DNA of 64,000 nt, taken from positions 62,001 through 126,000 of the forward strand of contig CAJJCA010000013.1 of the NCBI GenBank assembly GCA_905182575.1. Direction: 5' to 3'. The notes below the pieces were generated by a model. It saw nothing but the letters and a program-made list of their open reading frames with translations, had not been told where the DNA came from and searched no databases. Positions 20,080 through 29,728 of the stretch are shown here, one piece after another. Numbering within the stretch: position 1 is the stretch's first letter; each line of letters begins with the position of its first letter. Origin of the DNA: an uncultured Flavobacteriaceae bacterium. Its GTDB lineage: Bacteria > Bacteroidota > Bacteroidia > Flavobacteriales > Flavobacteriaceae. Made by a program: the position numbers and the translations under genes.

Positions 20080-20769
20080 TTAAATAATACTTTCATCTTT
20101 AAAACTATAATAGCCTTTTTCAGAAATAATCAGATGATCTAAAACGAGAATGTCAAAGGTTGCTGCAGCGTTGATTAATTTTCTAGTGATATTCTTGTCT
20201 TGTTTACTGGGCTGTAAATTTCCCGAAGGATGGTTGTGAACCAAAATCATTCCAGTAGCTCCAAGTTCAAGTGCTTTTTTCATTACCAGTCAAACATCGA
20301 CAACCGTCTGAGATATTCCGCCTTTACTAAGGCAGCTTTTATCGACCAATCCATTGGAACGATTTAAGTATAAAATCCAAAATTCTTCATGGGGCAAACG
20401 GGCTAAAATCGGAAACATTATATTGAACACTTTTTTACAATTATTTTTCCTTTGTGATAATCTTCAATAATTCTTTTAGAAAGCTCTAAGGCTGCTTTTA
20501 TTTTCACGGCCTTTGCTTGTCCTATCCCTTTGTTATACATGATTTTATTTATGGGTGACTTTTGAAGTTCTGAAAGACTGTTCCCGTATTGGGACATCAT
20601 GCGCTGCATCAATCGGACAGCACTTTCTCCTCGATTACCACTTCCAATTAAAATTGCAAGTAGCTCTGCATTAGATAGATAATCTGAACCTTTTTGAATT
20701 AACTTTCTCTCTAGGTCGATCAGCAGCTTCCCATTGTTTGATGGTAAAATTAGGGGTATATTTCGCCAT
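20080..20769 (-). CDS. radC: RadC/JAB1-MPN domain protein, frame-broken
   Basis: RadC-family protein of about 229 residues, of uncertain function despite the repair-related name. From ATG 20769 it reads MAKYTPNFTIKQWEAADRPREK, then after one surplus base near 20710 continues LIQKGSDYLSNAELLAIL and the helix-hairpin-helix NKGIGQAKAVKIKAAL. A second break near 20410 and a third near 20283 separate the JAMM metalloprotease-like domain, whose motif HNHPSGNLQPSKQD is complete. The full RadC domain order (UPF0758 N, HhH, JAMM) is thus present. Confidence 0.9.
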
Positions 20770-20816
20770 ATTTATTGATGTACATAATAAATATAGGGAT
20801 TTTTTAAGATGTATTT

Positions 20817-22181
20817 CTAATAATTCGAAAGGGCATTTTTAAGTTTTTCCCAATCAATTCCTCCATAATTACCCGAACTCATCATCAATAAGACGCTTTT
20901 GTTGTATTCTAATCCATGAAGCTGTTGCTCTAATTCCTGCGGGTCTGTAAAAACCAATAGCTGCTCATCATCAAAAGCAAGCTTGATTTGTTGTTCACTT
21001 ATTTCAGGGCGATTTTTTATTTTCAAGGCTGCTGGATCATAAAAAACAATCGCTTGATCTGAGGCACTAAGACTGCCTTGATATTTATTTATAAACGTTT
21101 TATCTAAACTACTAAAGGTGTGTAATTCGAAACAAGCAATAAGTTTAAATTCAGAAAATTGATTTTTAACCGCGTTGGTGGTTGCACTTACCTTGCTTGG
21201 TGCATGGGCAAAATCTTTATACAGGTGACTGGTTTTTCCAGAAACCATTTTCTCAAGACGTTTGGACGCACCCATAAACGAAGTAATGGCCTGATAAAAA
21301 TCGTCCTCATCAACGCCCATCAACTGACAAATCCATTTGGCACCAGCCAAATTGGACAAGTTGTGGTTTCCAAAAATCTCTAGTGGAAGTGGGCCCTCAT
21401 CCGTTTCCAAATAGGTGGTGCCTTTTTCAATAACAAAATCTGGAGTCTGATAGGCTTCTTTTCTTATGGTATTTGGAGAAGCTGTCGAAAGGCTCGCAAG
21501 CGTTGCATCTTCATCATTATAAACCAAAACACCTCCTGGAGTAATCGAATCAATAAAAATCTCAAATTGCTTGTTATAATCTTCTTGCGTTGGAAAAACA
21601 TTGACATGGTCCCAGGCAATGCCACTAATCAATGCAATTTGTGGCTTATAAAGATGAAATTTTGGTCTTAGGTCGATGGGAGAAGATAAATATTCATCAC
21701 CTTCAAGTAAAATAAAATCATTCGTTTCACTCAAGTAAACCGAGTTTTCAAATCCTGATAAGCTAGCGCCTATCATATAATCGACTGCGATATCTTGATA
21801 ATTTAAAACATGAAGAATCATTGCGGTAATGGTCGTTTTTCCGTGACTCCCTGCAATTACTACCCGTGTTTTTTCCTTAGAAAACGCATAAATAAATTCG
21901 GGATAAGAATAAATCAAAACCCCCATTTCTTTGGCTTTAATCAGCTCTGGATTGTCTGCTTTTGCATGCATCCCCAAAATAACAGCTGCTAGGTCCGGAG
22001 TTATTTTTTCAGGAAACCAGCCCAATTCTTTAGGGCAAATTCCAGCTGCTTCTAAATTGGATTTGGAGGGGTCGAAAATAGCATCGTCGCTCCCCGTGAT
22101 TTCGTCTCCATTGTTTTTTAATGCAATTGCCAAGCTGTGCATGGCACTGCCTCCTATTGCTATAAAATGAAGTTTTTTCAT
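20817..22181 (-). CDS. mpl: UDP-MurNAc:L-Ala-D-Glu-meso-DAP ligase (murein tripeptide ligase)
   Basis: A Mur ligase of 454 residues that fits the Mpl group, which reattaches recycled tripeptide to UDP-MurNAc. The start IAIGGSAMHSLAIAL and GSDDAIFDPS resemble MurC, while the P-loop AGSHGKTTITAMI, LLEGDEYLSS and YKDFAHAPSKVSATTNAV are Mpl-like. MurC itself would be expected in the dcw cluster beyond the left edge. The frame is intact. It starts 3 bp after the upstream TPR gene, so it belongs to the adk-obg-TPR-mpl transcript. Confidence 0.88.
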   Translation of the reverse strand: MKKLHFIAIGGSAMHSLAIALKNNGDEITGSDDAIFDPSKSNLEAAGICPKELGWFPEKITPDLAAVILGMHAKADNPELIKAKEMGVLIYSYPEFIYAFSKEKTRVVIAGSHGKTTITAMILHVLNYQDIAVDYMIGASLSGFENSVYLSETNDFILLEGDEYLSSPIDLRPKFHLYKPQIALISGIAWDHVNVFPTQEDYNKQFEIFIDSITPGGVLVYNDEDATLASLSTASPNTIRKEAYQTPDFVIEKGTTYLETDEGPLPLEIFGNHNLSNLAGAKWICQLMGVDEDDFYQAITSFMGASKRLEKMVSGKTSHLYKDFAHAPSKVSATTNAVKNQFSEFKLIACFELHTFSSLDKTFINKYQGSLSASDQAIVFYDPAALKIKNRPEISEQQIKLAFDDEQLLVFTDPQELEQQLHGLEYNKSVLLMMSSGNYGGIDWEKLKNALSNY

Positions 22182-22183
22182 TT

Positions 22184-23074
22184 TTATTTTATTTCTTTTT
22201 TAAGAAGTAATGCCTGTTTAAAATCAGGTTTAATTTCCAAAGCCTTTTCCAAATAAATCTTACTTTTTTGCATGGCTTTCTGCTTGATTGAGATTTTAGC
22301 CAAATTAAAATAGACCCATTCCAAGGCAATATTGTCAATAAAATTATAGTTTTTTAAATAAAACTGAAGTGAAGTAATTCCCAATTCATCGTTAATTTCA
22401 AAATCAGCGGTCACTCTCCCTAACTCGTAAGCCAAATCTCTTCTTTCTCGGTTTAAAACAAATTCCAGCTCCTCTTTCAAAATTAATTTTATGGCTTTGG
22501 AATAGTTTAATTTTGCCAACACAAGGTCCTCCTCCTTTTCATTTAAATAACCCTTTGCCATTAAACCCTCAACAGGATCAAGCTCATAAAGAAGTGCTGC
22601 TTTTTCCTTGGCAAACTCCTTGTCTCCTCCCAAAAAATAGGGGATTTCATAAAAAATCTCAATAGCGGTTCTCAAAAACAAGGGGTTGTTTGGCTGAAGC
22701 TCTAATGCTTTCAATAAAGCACTTCTTGTTTTACCCAAATAACTAATAGAATACAACCTAGAAACCTCGAGCGATTTTCTTCCTGCAGCCACAGAAAGTC
22801 TAAAGTAGCTGTCTCCTTTTGGAGCATTTAAGACTATTTTTTCATAAAAATCAATGGCCGTATCCCAATCTTTATAATAGAAGGCTAAATCTGCAATTTT
22901 TCTTTCTAATTTGCTGGTTGAGTTTTTATTTAAACTGTCTTTTAATTCCTTTAATTTGAGATTATAAACTTTGTCATTTTTAAAATCATATTTAACAAAA
23001 GACCTTGATTCTTGTGAGAAAGAAAAAAGAAAGCTTAAAAAAAAAGTCAGGAAAAATGATTTAAAACTAAGCAT
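22184..23074 (-). CDS. Secreted TPR-repeat protein, function unknown
   Basis: A 296-residue protein with a hydrophobic N-terminus (about residues 5-19, ending near SQES) that looks like a signal peptide. The rest is helical with tetratricopeptide-like spacing, for example [36 protein letters not shown] and [19 protein letters not shown]. Such proteins usually act as scaffolds in the periplasm or at a membrane. It overlaps the obg stop by 8 bp and is followed at once by mpl. I do not recognise a named family. Confidence 0.75.
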   Translation of the reverse strand: MLSFKSFFLTFFLSFLFSFSQESRSFVKYDFKNDKVYNLKLKELKDSLNKNSTSKLERKIADLAFYYKDWDTAIDFYEKIVLNAPKGDSYFRLSVAAGRKSLEVSRLYSISYLGKTRSALLKALELQPNNPLFLRTAIEIFYEIPYFLGGDKEFAKEKAALLYELDPVEGLMAKGYLNEKEEDLVLAKLNYSKAIKLILKEELEFVLNRERRDLAYELGRVTADFEINDELGITSLQFYLKNYNFIDNIALEWVYFNLAKISIKQKAMQKSKIYLEKALEIKPDFKQALLLKKEIK

Positions 23075-24077
23075 TAGGCGTATTCAATATTTTCCAAATT
23101 AGATCTTTCAATTGCTCCAATCCAGTTTGCGCTACCCCTGAAATCATACAATGAGGAATGCCTTTAAAATTTTCTGCCATTTCTTTAGCATACTCACTTT
23201 TAAGCTCTTCATCAAGTAAATCACATTTAGAAAGTGCAACGATATAGTCTTTATCTACCAGTTCTGGATTAAAAATTTTAAGCTCATTCATTAGAATATT
23301 AAAGGTTTTTTTAACATCTAATGAGTCTGCAGGAATAAGAAATAGCAAAACCGAGTTTCGCTCAATGTGACGCAAAAAATAGTGTCCAAGTCCCTTCCCA
23401 TCAGCAGCACCTTCGATAATCCCTGGTATGTCCGCCATCACAAAAGACTGAAAATCTCTGTAAGGGACAATTCCTAAGTTCGGCTTTAAAGTGGTGAACT
23501 CATAATCTGCAATCTTTGGCTTTGCGCCACTAACGGAAGCCAATAGGGTAGATTTTCCTGCATTCGGAAAACCAACCAAACCAACATCTGCTAATACTTT
23601 AAGTTCAAAGGTTACATCAAGCTCTTTTGCCGGTCTGCCGGGCTGAGCATATCTCGGCGTTTGATTGGTTGGAGATCTAAAATTCCAGTTCCCTAAACCA
23701 CCCAAACCACCTTCTAAAAGTATGACTTCTTGATCCGCTTCAACGATTTCAAAAAGTATTTCGTTTGTTTTTGTGTCTCGAACAATGGTGCCTAATGGAA
23801 CATTGATGTAAGCATCAATCCCCTGGGCGCCACTGCTTCGGCTTTTACTTCCATGTCCTCCATGTCCCGCTGTAAAGTGTCTTGAAAACTTAAAGGAATA
23901 GAGTGTCCATAAATTGGGATCCGCTTTTACGATCACATGGCCGCCTCTACCTCCATCTCCTCCGTCGGGTCCTCCTTTGGTGATGAATTTTTCACGGTGC
24001 AAATGGACAGAGCCTTTGCCTCCGTTTCCAGATTTAACTTTTAACTTAACATAGTCTACAAAATTCCCTTCTGTCAT
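23067..24077 (-). CDS. obg: GTPase Obg/CgtA
   Basis: This 336-residue GTPase takes part in 50S assembly and stress signalling. The glycine-rich Obg domain occupies about residues 1-158 ([35 protein letters not shown]). The G domain follows with G1 [10 protein letters not shown]3 DIPGIIEGA and G4 SKCD. The variable third domain of some Obg proteins is missing, as usual in Bacteroidetes. It lies 6 bp after adk, and its stop overlaps the TPR gene. Confidence 0.97.
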   Translation of the reverse strand: MTEGNFVDYVKLKVKSGNGGKGSVHLHREKFITKGGPDGGDGGRGGHVIVKADPNLWTLYSFKFSRHFTAGHGGHGSKSRSSGAQGIDAYINVPLGTIVRDTKTNEILFEIVEADQEVILLEGGLGGLGNWNFRSPTNQTPRYAQPGRPAKELDVTFELKVLADVGLVGFPNAGKSTLLASVSGAKPKIADYEFTTLKPNLGIVPYRDFQSFVMADIPGIIEGAADGKGLGHYFLRHIERNSVLLFLIPADSLDVKKTFNILMNELKIFNPELVDKDYIVALSKCDLLDEELKSEYAKEMAENFKGIPHCMISGVAQTGLEQLKDLIWKILNTPNA

Positions 24078-24083
24078 CTGTTT

Positions 24084-24659
24084 TTATAAAAAACTATCTA
24101 TTAGTAACGTTAATCTTCCTGTAATTTCGTCTATACTACCAATACCATTAACGCTGTGAAACTTTTTTTGATCTTGATAAAAATCACGAAGTGGCACAGT
24201 TTTACTGTTATATTCGTCGAAACGATTCCTAATTTTAACCTCATCTTGATCGTCCACTCTGCCGCTGGTTATTCCTCGATTTAATAAGCGTCCAATTAAA
24301 ACATCATCGGCTGCTTCGAGGGCAACAGTAGCAGTAATTGACATTGATTTTTCTGTAAGAAATTCATCTAAGGCAATCGCCTGTTTCGTGGTTCTTGGGA
24401 AGCCATCAAAAATAAAACCCTTAGCCTCTGGATTGGATTCGACCGAATCTTTTAACATATCTATGGTGACTTGGTCTGGGACCAAATCTCCTTGATCCAT
24501 ATAAGATTTAGCTAATTTTCCTAAATCAGTTGCATTGGTTATGTGGTGTCTAAATAAATCTCCTGTTGAAATATGAAATAGTTCGTATTTTGATTTCAAA
24601 AATTCCGCTTGCGTTCCCTTTCCCGCCCCGGGTTTTCCAAAAAGTACTAGATTAATCAT
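24084..24659 (-). CDS. adk: Adenylate kinase, short-lid form
   Basis: This 191-residue enzyme interconverts AMP, ATP and ADP. The P-loop is FGKPGAGKGTQ (about 6-16), followed by STGDLFR, the AMP-binding FDGFPRTTKQA and the lid Arg segment GRLLNRGITSGRVDD. The lid is the short type without the four-Cys zinc site. Length and frame are normal. It is the first gene of the adk-obg-TPR-mpl run and diverges from purK. Confidence 0.97.
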   Translation of the reverse strand: MINLVLFGKPGAGKGTQAEFLKSKYELFHISTGDLFRHHITNATDLGKLAKSYMDQGDLVPDQVTIDMLKDSVESNPEAKGFIFDGFPRTTKQAIALDEFLTEKSMSITATVALEAADDVLIGRLLNRGITSGRVDDQDEVKIRNRFDEYNSKTVPLRDFYQDQKKFHSVNGIGSIDEITGRLTLLIDSFL

Positions 24660-24725
24660 TTAAAAATATTTTACGTAAAGATATCCAAATTGTAATGCTT
24701 TCTTCCTTTCCACAAAAGATATGCT

Positions 24726-24733
24726 TATTTTTG
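24726..24733 (+). promoter_or_regulatory. -7 box of purKE
   Basis: TATTTTTG matches TAnnTTTG exactly and ends 14 bp before the purK ATG at 24748. No -33 TTTG is evident. The short leader is typical of flavobacterial transcripts. Confidence 0.5.
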
Positions 24734-24747
24734 CTTAAAACTATTTA

Positions 24748-25901
24748 ATGGATTTTTTTTCAACTTCAAAAACAATTGGCATATTAGGCGGGGGACAACT
24801 GGGTAAAATGTTGCTCTATTCAACCCGTAAATGGGATATAAATACTCATGTATTAGACCCAAGTGATGATGCTCCTGCGAGAATAGCTTGCAATAAATTT
24901 ATAAAAGGAGATTTGATGGACTTCCAAACTGTATATGATTTTGGTAAAAATTTAGATCTAATTACCATAGAAATAGAAAACGTAAACGTCCAAGCCTTAG
25001 AGCAACTCGAAAAAGAGGGAGTCAAAGTCTATCCACAGCCTCATGTCTTGAAAAACATACAAAACAAATGTTTGCAAAAAAAGTTTTATAATAAAAACAA
25101 GCTCCCACTGCACCCTTTGAAGAATTTAATCGGATCGATGAAGTGAAAGATGCTATTGCAAAAGGGAAGCTCTCATTTCCATTTGTATGGAAATCTGCTT
25201 CGATGGGATATGATGGTTATGGCGTAAAGATTGTTCAAACTAATAAAGAATTAGAAACGCTACTTGAAGGCGCTTGCTTGATCGAAGAAATGGTCAGTTT
25301 TACCCACGAACTCGCCGTAATTATTTGTCGAAGAGCTCAAGGGGAAAGGGTCAATTACCCTGTGGTCGAATCAGAATTTCACCCCACCTCAAATCAAGTG
25401 GAATATGTTTTGTGCCCGGCTAGAATTGATAAAAAACATGCTGAAAAGGCCATAGAAATTGCAACAAAAGTTTCTGAAGCTTATGATCATATTGGACTGT
25501 TGGCGGTTGAACTCTTCCTCACAACGAAAGGAGAAATGTTGATCAATGAAGTTGCTCCACGACCCCACAATAGTGGACACTTTAGCATTGAAGCTTCCTA
25601 TACCTGTCAATTTGAGCAGCACCTCAGGGCCATACTCAATTTGCCCTTGGGCAAAACAGACAGTAAAACTGCTGGTGTGATGGTTAACCTTGTTGGTAGC
25701 GAGGGACATACCGGAGCTGTTCATTACAAAAACATTGACCAAATCTTAGCAATTGATGGGGTAATTCCTCATATTTACGGTAAAAAAGAAACCCGTCCCT
25801 ACAGGAAAATGGGGCATGTAACGGTCATTCACTCAGAAATAGAAACTGCTCGAAAAATAGCGGAACAAGTAAAACAAACCTTATCAGTAATCTCAAAATA
25901 A
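24748..25901 (+). CDS. purK: N5-carboxyaminoimidazole ribonucleotide synthase, frame-broken
   Basis: PurK is an ATP-grasp enzyme that carboxylates AIR in purine synthesis. The N-domain has ILGGGQLGKMLLYS and TIEIENVN; the grasp domain has FVWKSASMGYDGYGVKIV, EEMVSFTHELAVI, NEVAPRPHNSGH and SIEASYTCQFEQHLRAI. One frame change near 25140 splits it; the two frames overlap by 4 bp there. The repaired length is about 384 residues, normal for PurK. purE follows one base after its stop. Confidence 0.95.
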
Positions 25902-25902
25902 T

Positions 25903-26380
25903 ATGGCACAAGTAGGAATAATAATGGGAAGTCAATCGGATCTGCCAATCATGCAAGAGGCCATTGACATTCTTCAGAGGATTTGACATCGAAATTGAAG
26001 TAGACATTGTTTCGGCGCACCGGACTCCACAAAAGATGATGGCTTATGGTGAAGAAGCACACAAAAGAGGGCTCAAAGTAATTATTGCCGGCGCTGGTGG
26101 CGCTGCTCACCTTCCAGGAATGATCGCCTCATTGACACCACTTCCAGTTATAGGCGTACCTGTCAAGTCATCGAATTCTATTGACGGATGGGATTCTGTT
26201 CTATCCATACTACAAATGCCAGGTGGTGTTCCCGTTGCTACAGTAGCACTAAACGGCGCAAAAAACGCTGGTATTCTTGCCGCTCAAATCATCGGATGTG
26301 CTGACAGTTGTGTCCTTGACAAAGTTGTTCTTTATAAAAAATCCTTAGAACAAAAAGTAATTCAAAGTTCAAAAAAAATT
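25903..26380 (+). CDS. purE: N5-carboxyaminoimidazole ribonucleotide mutase, frame-broken, stop unclear
   Basis: PurE follows PurK in the pathway. ATG 25903 reads MAQVGIIMGSQSDLPIMQEA; a surplus A near 25977-25981 then breaks the frame, and removing it gives ILQGFDIEIEVDIVSAHRTP. The core GAGGAAHLPGMIAS, PVKSSNSIDGWDSVLSI and PGGVPVATVALNGAKNAGILAAQI is complete. In the given sequence there is no stop before the next gene: the frame runs straight on into the M3 peptidase. One extra A in the A8 run at 26371-26378 would create TAA and end PurE at about residue 159, the usual length. The end coordinate is therefore an estimate. Confidence 0.9.
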
Positions 26381-26392
26381 AAAAAAATAATA

Positions 26393-28414
26393 TTGAAAAA
26401 CCCCCTTTTAAGTTCGTTTGAAACCCCTTTTCAAGCTGCTCCTTTTAGTAAATTTTCTTCGGAACATTTTCTCCCTGCCTTAACTGAAAACATCAAAGAT
26501 GCCCTGATTGAAATTGATGAGATCACTAATCAAAGTTCAATAGCAACTTTTGAGAACACTCTTGAAGCAATGGAAAATTGCAGCGATCTTCTCGAGAGAA
26601 ATAGTGCTTTGATGTTTAATCTCAATAGTGCTGAAACATCTGATGAACTTCAGGCTGTCACACAAGATGCCTCCCAACTAATTACGGAGTTTCAAAATGA
26701 CATTCGACTTAACAACGCACTTTTCAATAGGATTAAGTACATCTTCGAAAACGAAGACCGCCAGAAACTCAATACAGAAAAATTAACTCTTTTAGAAAAA
26801 GAATACAAGGGATTTGTTCGAAACGGAGCTTTATTATCAAAATCGGAAAAAGAAAAATTACGTGAAATAGATTCCGAAAAAGCAAAGTTAGGACTCACTT
26901 TCGGAGAAAATGTTCTGGCAGACAGTCAGGCTTTTGAACTACACATATCAGACGAAAGTCAATTGAAGGGTTTGCCTGAATCTGCAAAAGAGATGGCCGC
27001 TGAAATGGCCAATTCCAAAAACAAACAAGGATGGATTTTCACTTTGGACTATCCAAGTTACATTCCTTTTATGACCTACATTGAAAATCGCGAGCTTAGA
27101 AAAGACATGAGTATTGCCTTTGGAAAAAGAGGTTTTCAAGAAAACGACCATAACAATACCGAAATCATCCTAAAACTTGTCAGACTGAGAAATGAACGGG
27201 CAAAACTTTTGGGTTATGAATCCCATGCAGCTTTTGTTCTAGAGGAACGAATGGCACAATCTGAAGAGAAAGTAACTGATTTCCTAGAGGATCTTTACGA
27301 AAAAGCACTGCCCATCGCAACCTCAGAATGGGAAGAGATGAAACAATTTGCAAAAAGCCATCTTCAAATTGATACTATTGAAAAATGGGATACTGCTTAT
27401 ATTTCTGAAAAGTTAAAACAAACGCAGTTAAAGCTCGACGAGCAAGAACTCAAACCTTATTTTTCTTTGGAAAAAGTACAGTCGGGGCTTTTTGAAATTG
27501 TAGCTAGATTGTATGGATTAAGCTTTAAGAAAAACAACAAGCTTGAGGGCTATCACAAGGAAGTTGATGTTTATGAAGTGTATAATAAAGAAGGTGAATT
27601 CCGCGCCATATTATACACAGACTTTTTCCCAAGACCTGGAAAACGAAATGGCGCATGGATGACATCATACCGTTCGCAAAGTAAAAATCAACGTCCTCAC
27701 ATTTCAATTGTATGTAACTTTTCTAAGCCCACCGCAACACTACCTTCCCTATTAACTTTTCAGGAGGTAACTACCTTGTTTCATGAATTTGGACATGCAC
27801 TACACGGGATACTTGCCGACACAGCTTATAGTGGTTTGAGTGGGACAAGCGTTTATTGGGATTTTGTTGAATTACCTAGTCAAATTATGGAAAACTGGTG
27901 CTACGAACCCGAAGCCTTAGCTTTATTTGCCAAGCACTATCAAACGGAAGAAGTGATCCCAATGCATTTGATTCAAAAAATAAAAAAAGCAGCTCATTTT
28001 CAGCAAGGACTTCAAACACTTAGACAATTAGGTTTTAGCTTTTTAGACCTGTCTTATCACGGGAAACATGCCCTTGAAATCAAGGACATCAAGGAACATG
28101 AAACTAAAATATTAAAAAGAATTCAATTTACTTCGGACACTCCTGAAAACGCATCTAGCACTGCTTTTTCTCATATTTTTCAGGGAGGATATTCCGCAGG
28201 TTATTACAGTTATAAATGGGCTGAAGTTCTGGATGCAGATGCTTTTGAGTTGTTCCAAGAAAAAGGAGTTTTTGACAAAGAAACCTCTCAGTCTTTTCTG
28301 GAAAACATTCTCTCAAAAGGTGGCACCGAACACCCAATGAAACTTTACAAAAGATTTAGAGGAAAAGAGCCTGACCCTAATGCCTTGCTCAGAAGAGCAG
28401 GTTTGGTGAATTAA
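26393..28414 (+). CDS. M3 family metallopeptidase (Dcp/oligopeptidase A-like)
   Basis: A zinc metallopeptidase of about 673 residues that cleaves short peptides. Starting at TTG 26393 it reads LKNPLLSSFETPFQAAPFS, a typical M3 N-terminus. The zinc motif HEFGH is at 27782-27796, with the downstream Glu in WDFVELPSQIMENW. GGYSAGYYSYKWAEVLDADAF near the end is the substrate-binding Tyr region of M3 enzymes. No signal peptide is seen. The upstream frame is continuous with purE, which I attribute to a lost stop codon. An ATG start is lacking, so the exact start is uncertain. Confidence 0.92.
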   Translation: MKNPLLSSFETPFQAAPFSKFSSEHFLPALTENIKDALIEIDEITNQSSIATFENTLEAMENCSDLLERNSALMFNLNSAETSDELQAVTQDASQLITEFQNDIRLNNALFNRIKYIFENEDRQKLNTEKLTLLEKEYKGFVRNGALLSKSEKEKLREIDSEKAKLGLTFGENVLADSQAFELHISDESQLKGLPESAKEMAAEMANSKNKQGWIFTLDYPSYIPFMTYIENRELRKDMSIAFGKRGFQENDHNNTEIILKLVRLRNERAKLLGYESHAAFVLEERMAQSEEKVTDFLEDLYEKALPIATSEWEEMKQFAKSHLQIDTIEKWDTAYISEKLKQTQLKLDEQELKPYFSLEKVQSGLFEIVARLYGLSFKKNNKLEGYHKEVDVYEVYNKEGEFRAILYTDFFPRPGKRNGAWMTSYRSQSKNQRPHISIVCNFSKPTATLPSLLTFQEVTTLFHEFGHALHGILADTAYSGLSGTSVYWDFVELPSQIMENWCYEPEALALFAKHYQTEEVIPMHLIQKIKKAAHFQQGLQTLRQLGFSFLDLSYHGKHALEIKDIKEHETKILKRIQFTSDTPENASSTAFSHIFQGGYSAGYYSYKWAEVLDADAFELFQEKGVFDKETSQSFLENILSKGGTEHPMKLYKRFRGKEPDPNALLRRAGLVN

Positions 28415-28759
28415 TTATAAATGCCTGTCCAATTTAAATAGCCGCCTCTTAGGTCGTATATTTTTTTAAAACCTAAGGAATCCATGATTTGTGAAGCCTT
28501 AGCGCTTCTTCGTCCCGATCGGCAATAGATCAACAACGTATCCTCTTTCGAAACGGAAGTTTATTTGATCTAAAAACTCAATTGATTTGACATTAATATT
28601 CTTAGCACCATCAATATGTCCCTCCATAAATTCAACTGGAGTTCTAACATCAATTAATTGATGTCCTTCTTTTAAAAGAACTTCATAAACAGGCTTTTCG
28701 ACAACATTAACAGATGGTAACTGAACGAACATCCAGAGCATAATAATTCTTATAAACAT
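28411..28759 (-). CDS. Rhodanese-like protein with signal peptide, frame-broken
   Basis: A single rhodanese domain of about 115 residues behind an N-terminal hydrophobic stretch (IIMLWMFVQLPSVN) that suggests export. LIDVRTPVEFMEGHIDGAKNI is the CDC25/rhodanese motif. One G too many at 28555-28556 shifts the frame; removing it gives DTLLIYCRSGRRSAKASQIM with the active-site Cys, then KIYDLRGGYLNW and a stop at 28411-28413, overlapping the convergent M3 stop. It could move sulfane sulfur in the periplasm; no partner is visible. Confidence 0.88.
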
Positions 28760-28789
28760 CTTATTTGATTTTAAGGAACAAGATAATAA

Positions 28790-29605
28790 TTATCTTAATA
28801 AAATATAAAGCGAACACCACAAAACAGGAATGCCCTCTATCCAAAAGCTACTGTAATATTCTGATTGATCTTCGTTACTTTTTAATATTAAAACCATTAA
28901 TACCAACAAAACAAAAGATTCAATTATAAAAAAGTCTAAGGGGGTTTTGATGATAAAAAATGAAATTGACAAGTGAAAAATAATCAAAATGACACCCAAT
29001 AGCTTTGTGTTTCTAACTCCAAATTTTTGGGGTAAAGTGCTCAACTGAAAGTCATCAGAATTTAAATCTCTTATTTCGAAAGGCAAAGTCGCCACCAAAA
29101 CGAAAACATACCGCTGAACTGTAAGAAAAATTGAATTATCAAGGTCAACTGTCTCAAAAAAAACAAGTGGTAAATAAAAAGTAATGATTAGCCATGCAAG
29201 TGCTACTAAATGAATCTTTAAACCTCTTAAAGCACGGAAGTTTTTTCTTTTTTTTGACAAAGGAATACTGTACAAAAGCACTAAAATTCCCGCTAGAAAA
29301 ACCAAACCTAATGCAGCATAAGTAAAACTTGAAAGTCCAATTAAAACAACTATTAATGTAATGATTATTGGAGGGAAAAAAAGCGGAAAGAATTTTGATT
29401 TATTGAATCTGTTTTCTAAATAAAGAGAAAAAAACTTTATGAAATTATAGCCCAAGAATGCAATGCAAAAAACAGTAGCGTAAAACAGTAAGGATAGTGA
29501 AATATTAAAGTTAAATGCTGTAACTCGGGTTAATGCAACCACTGCCAATCCCACATGAAAATTGAACCGCACGTAACAGTCGAACAAGCGTATTATTGAA
29601 TTCAC
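28790..29605 (-). CDS. UbiA-like polytopic membrane protein
   Basis: A 271-residue membrane protein with about eight hydrophobic helices. The second Asp-rich motif of UbiA prenyltransferases is echoed by PFEIRDLNSDD followed by LPQKFGVRNTKLLG, but the first motif (NDxxDxxxD) is replaced by GYNFIKFFSLYLENRF, so it may not be a normal prenyltransferase. The start read here is GTG 29605; the start is uncertain because a TACTTTTG box lies only 4 bp upstream. It precedes the rhodanese gene on the same strand by 30 bp. Function is unknown. Confidence 0.7.
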   Translation of the reverse strand: MNSIIRLFDCYVRFNFHVGLAVVALTRVTAFNFNISLSLLFYATVFCIAFLGYNFIKFFSLYLENRFNKSKFFPLFFPPIIITLIVVLIGLSSFTYAALGLVFLAGILVLLYSIPLSKKRKNFRALRGLKIHLVALAWLIITFYLPLVFFETVDLDNSIFLTVQRYVFVLVATLPFEIRDLNSDDFQLSTLPQKFGVRNTKLLGVILIIFHLSISFFIIKTPLDFFIIESFVLLVLMVLILKSNEDQSEYYSSFWIEGIPVLWCSLYILLR

Positions 29606-29703
29606 CAGACAAAAGTATTCGAAACTGTTAATAAGTCGCGATTTTGTTCAAAAATAAATAATTATTGATCCTTACTGAACTTAAAAATTAAAACCCAATC
29701 TCG

Positions 29704-29711
29704 TAATTTTG
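29704..29711 (+). promoter_or_regulatory. -7 box of gcvP
   Basis: TAATTTTG matches TAnnTTTG exactly, 17 bp upstream of the gcvP ATG at 29729. No glycine-riboswitch-like fold is evident in the short leader. Confidence 0.5.
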
Positions 29712-29728
29712 ACGAAACAACAATTGGT

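Noticed and set aside
25964-28414. A PurE-oligopeptidase bifunctional enzyme.
   Set aside because: The join is a low-complexity A-rich stretch in an error-rich sequence, PurE is already shifted at its start, and one base restores a normal stop.
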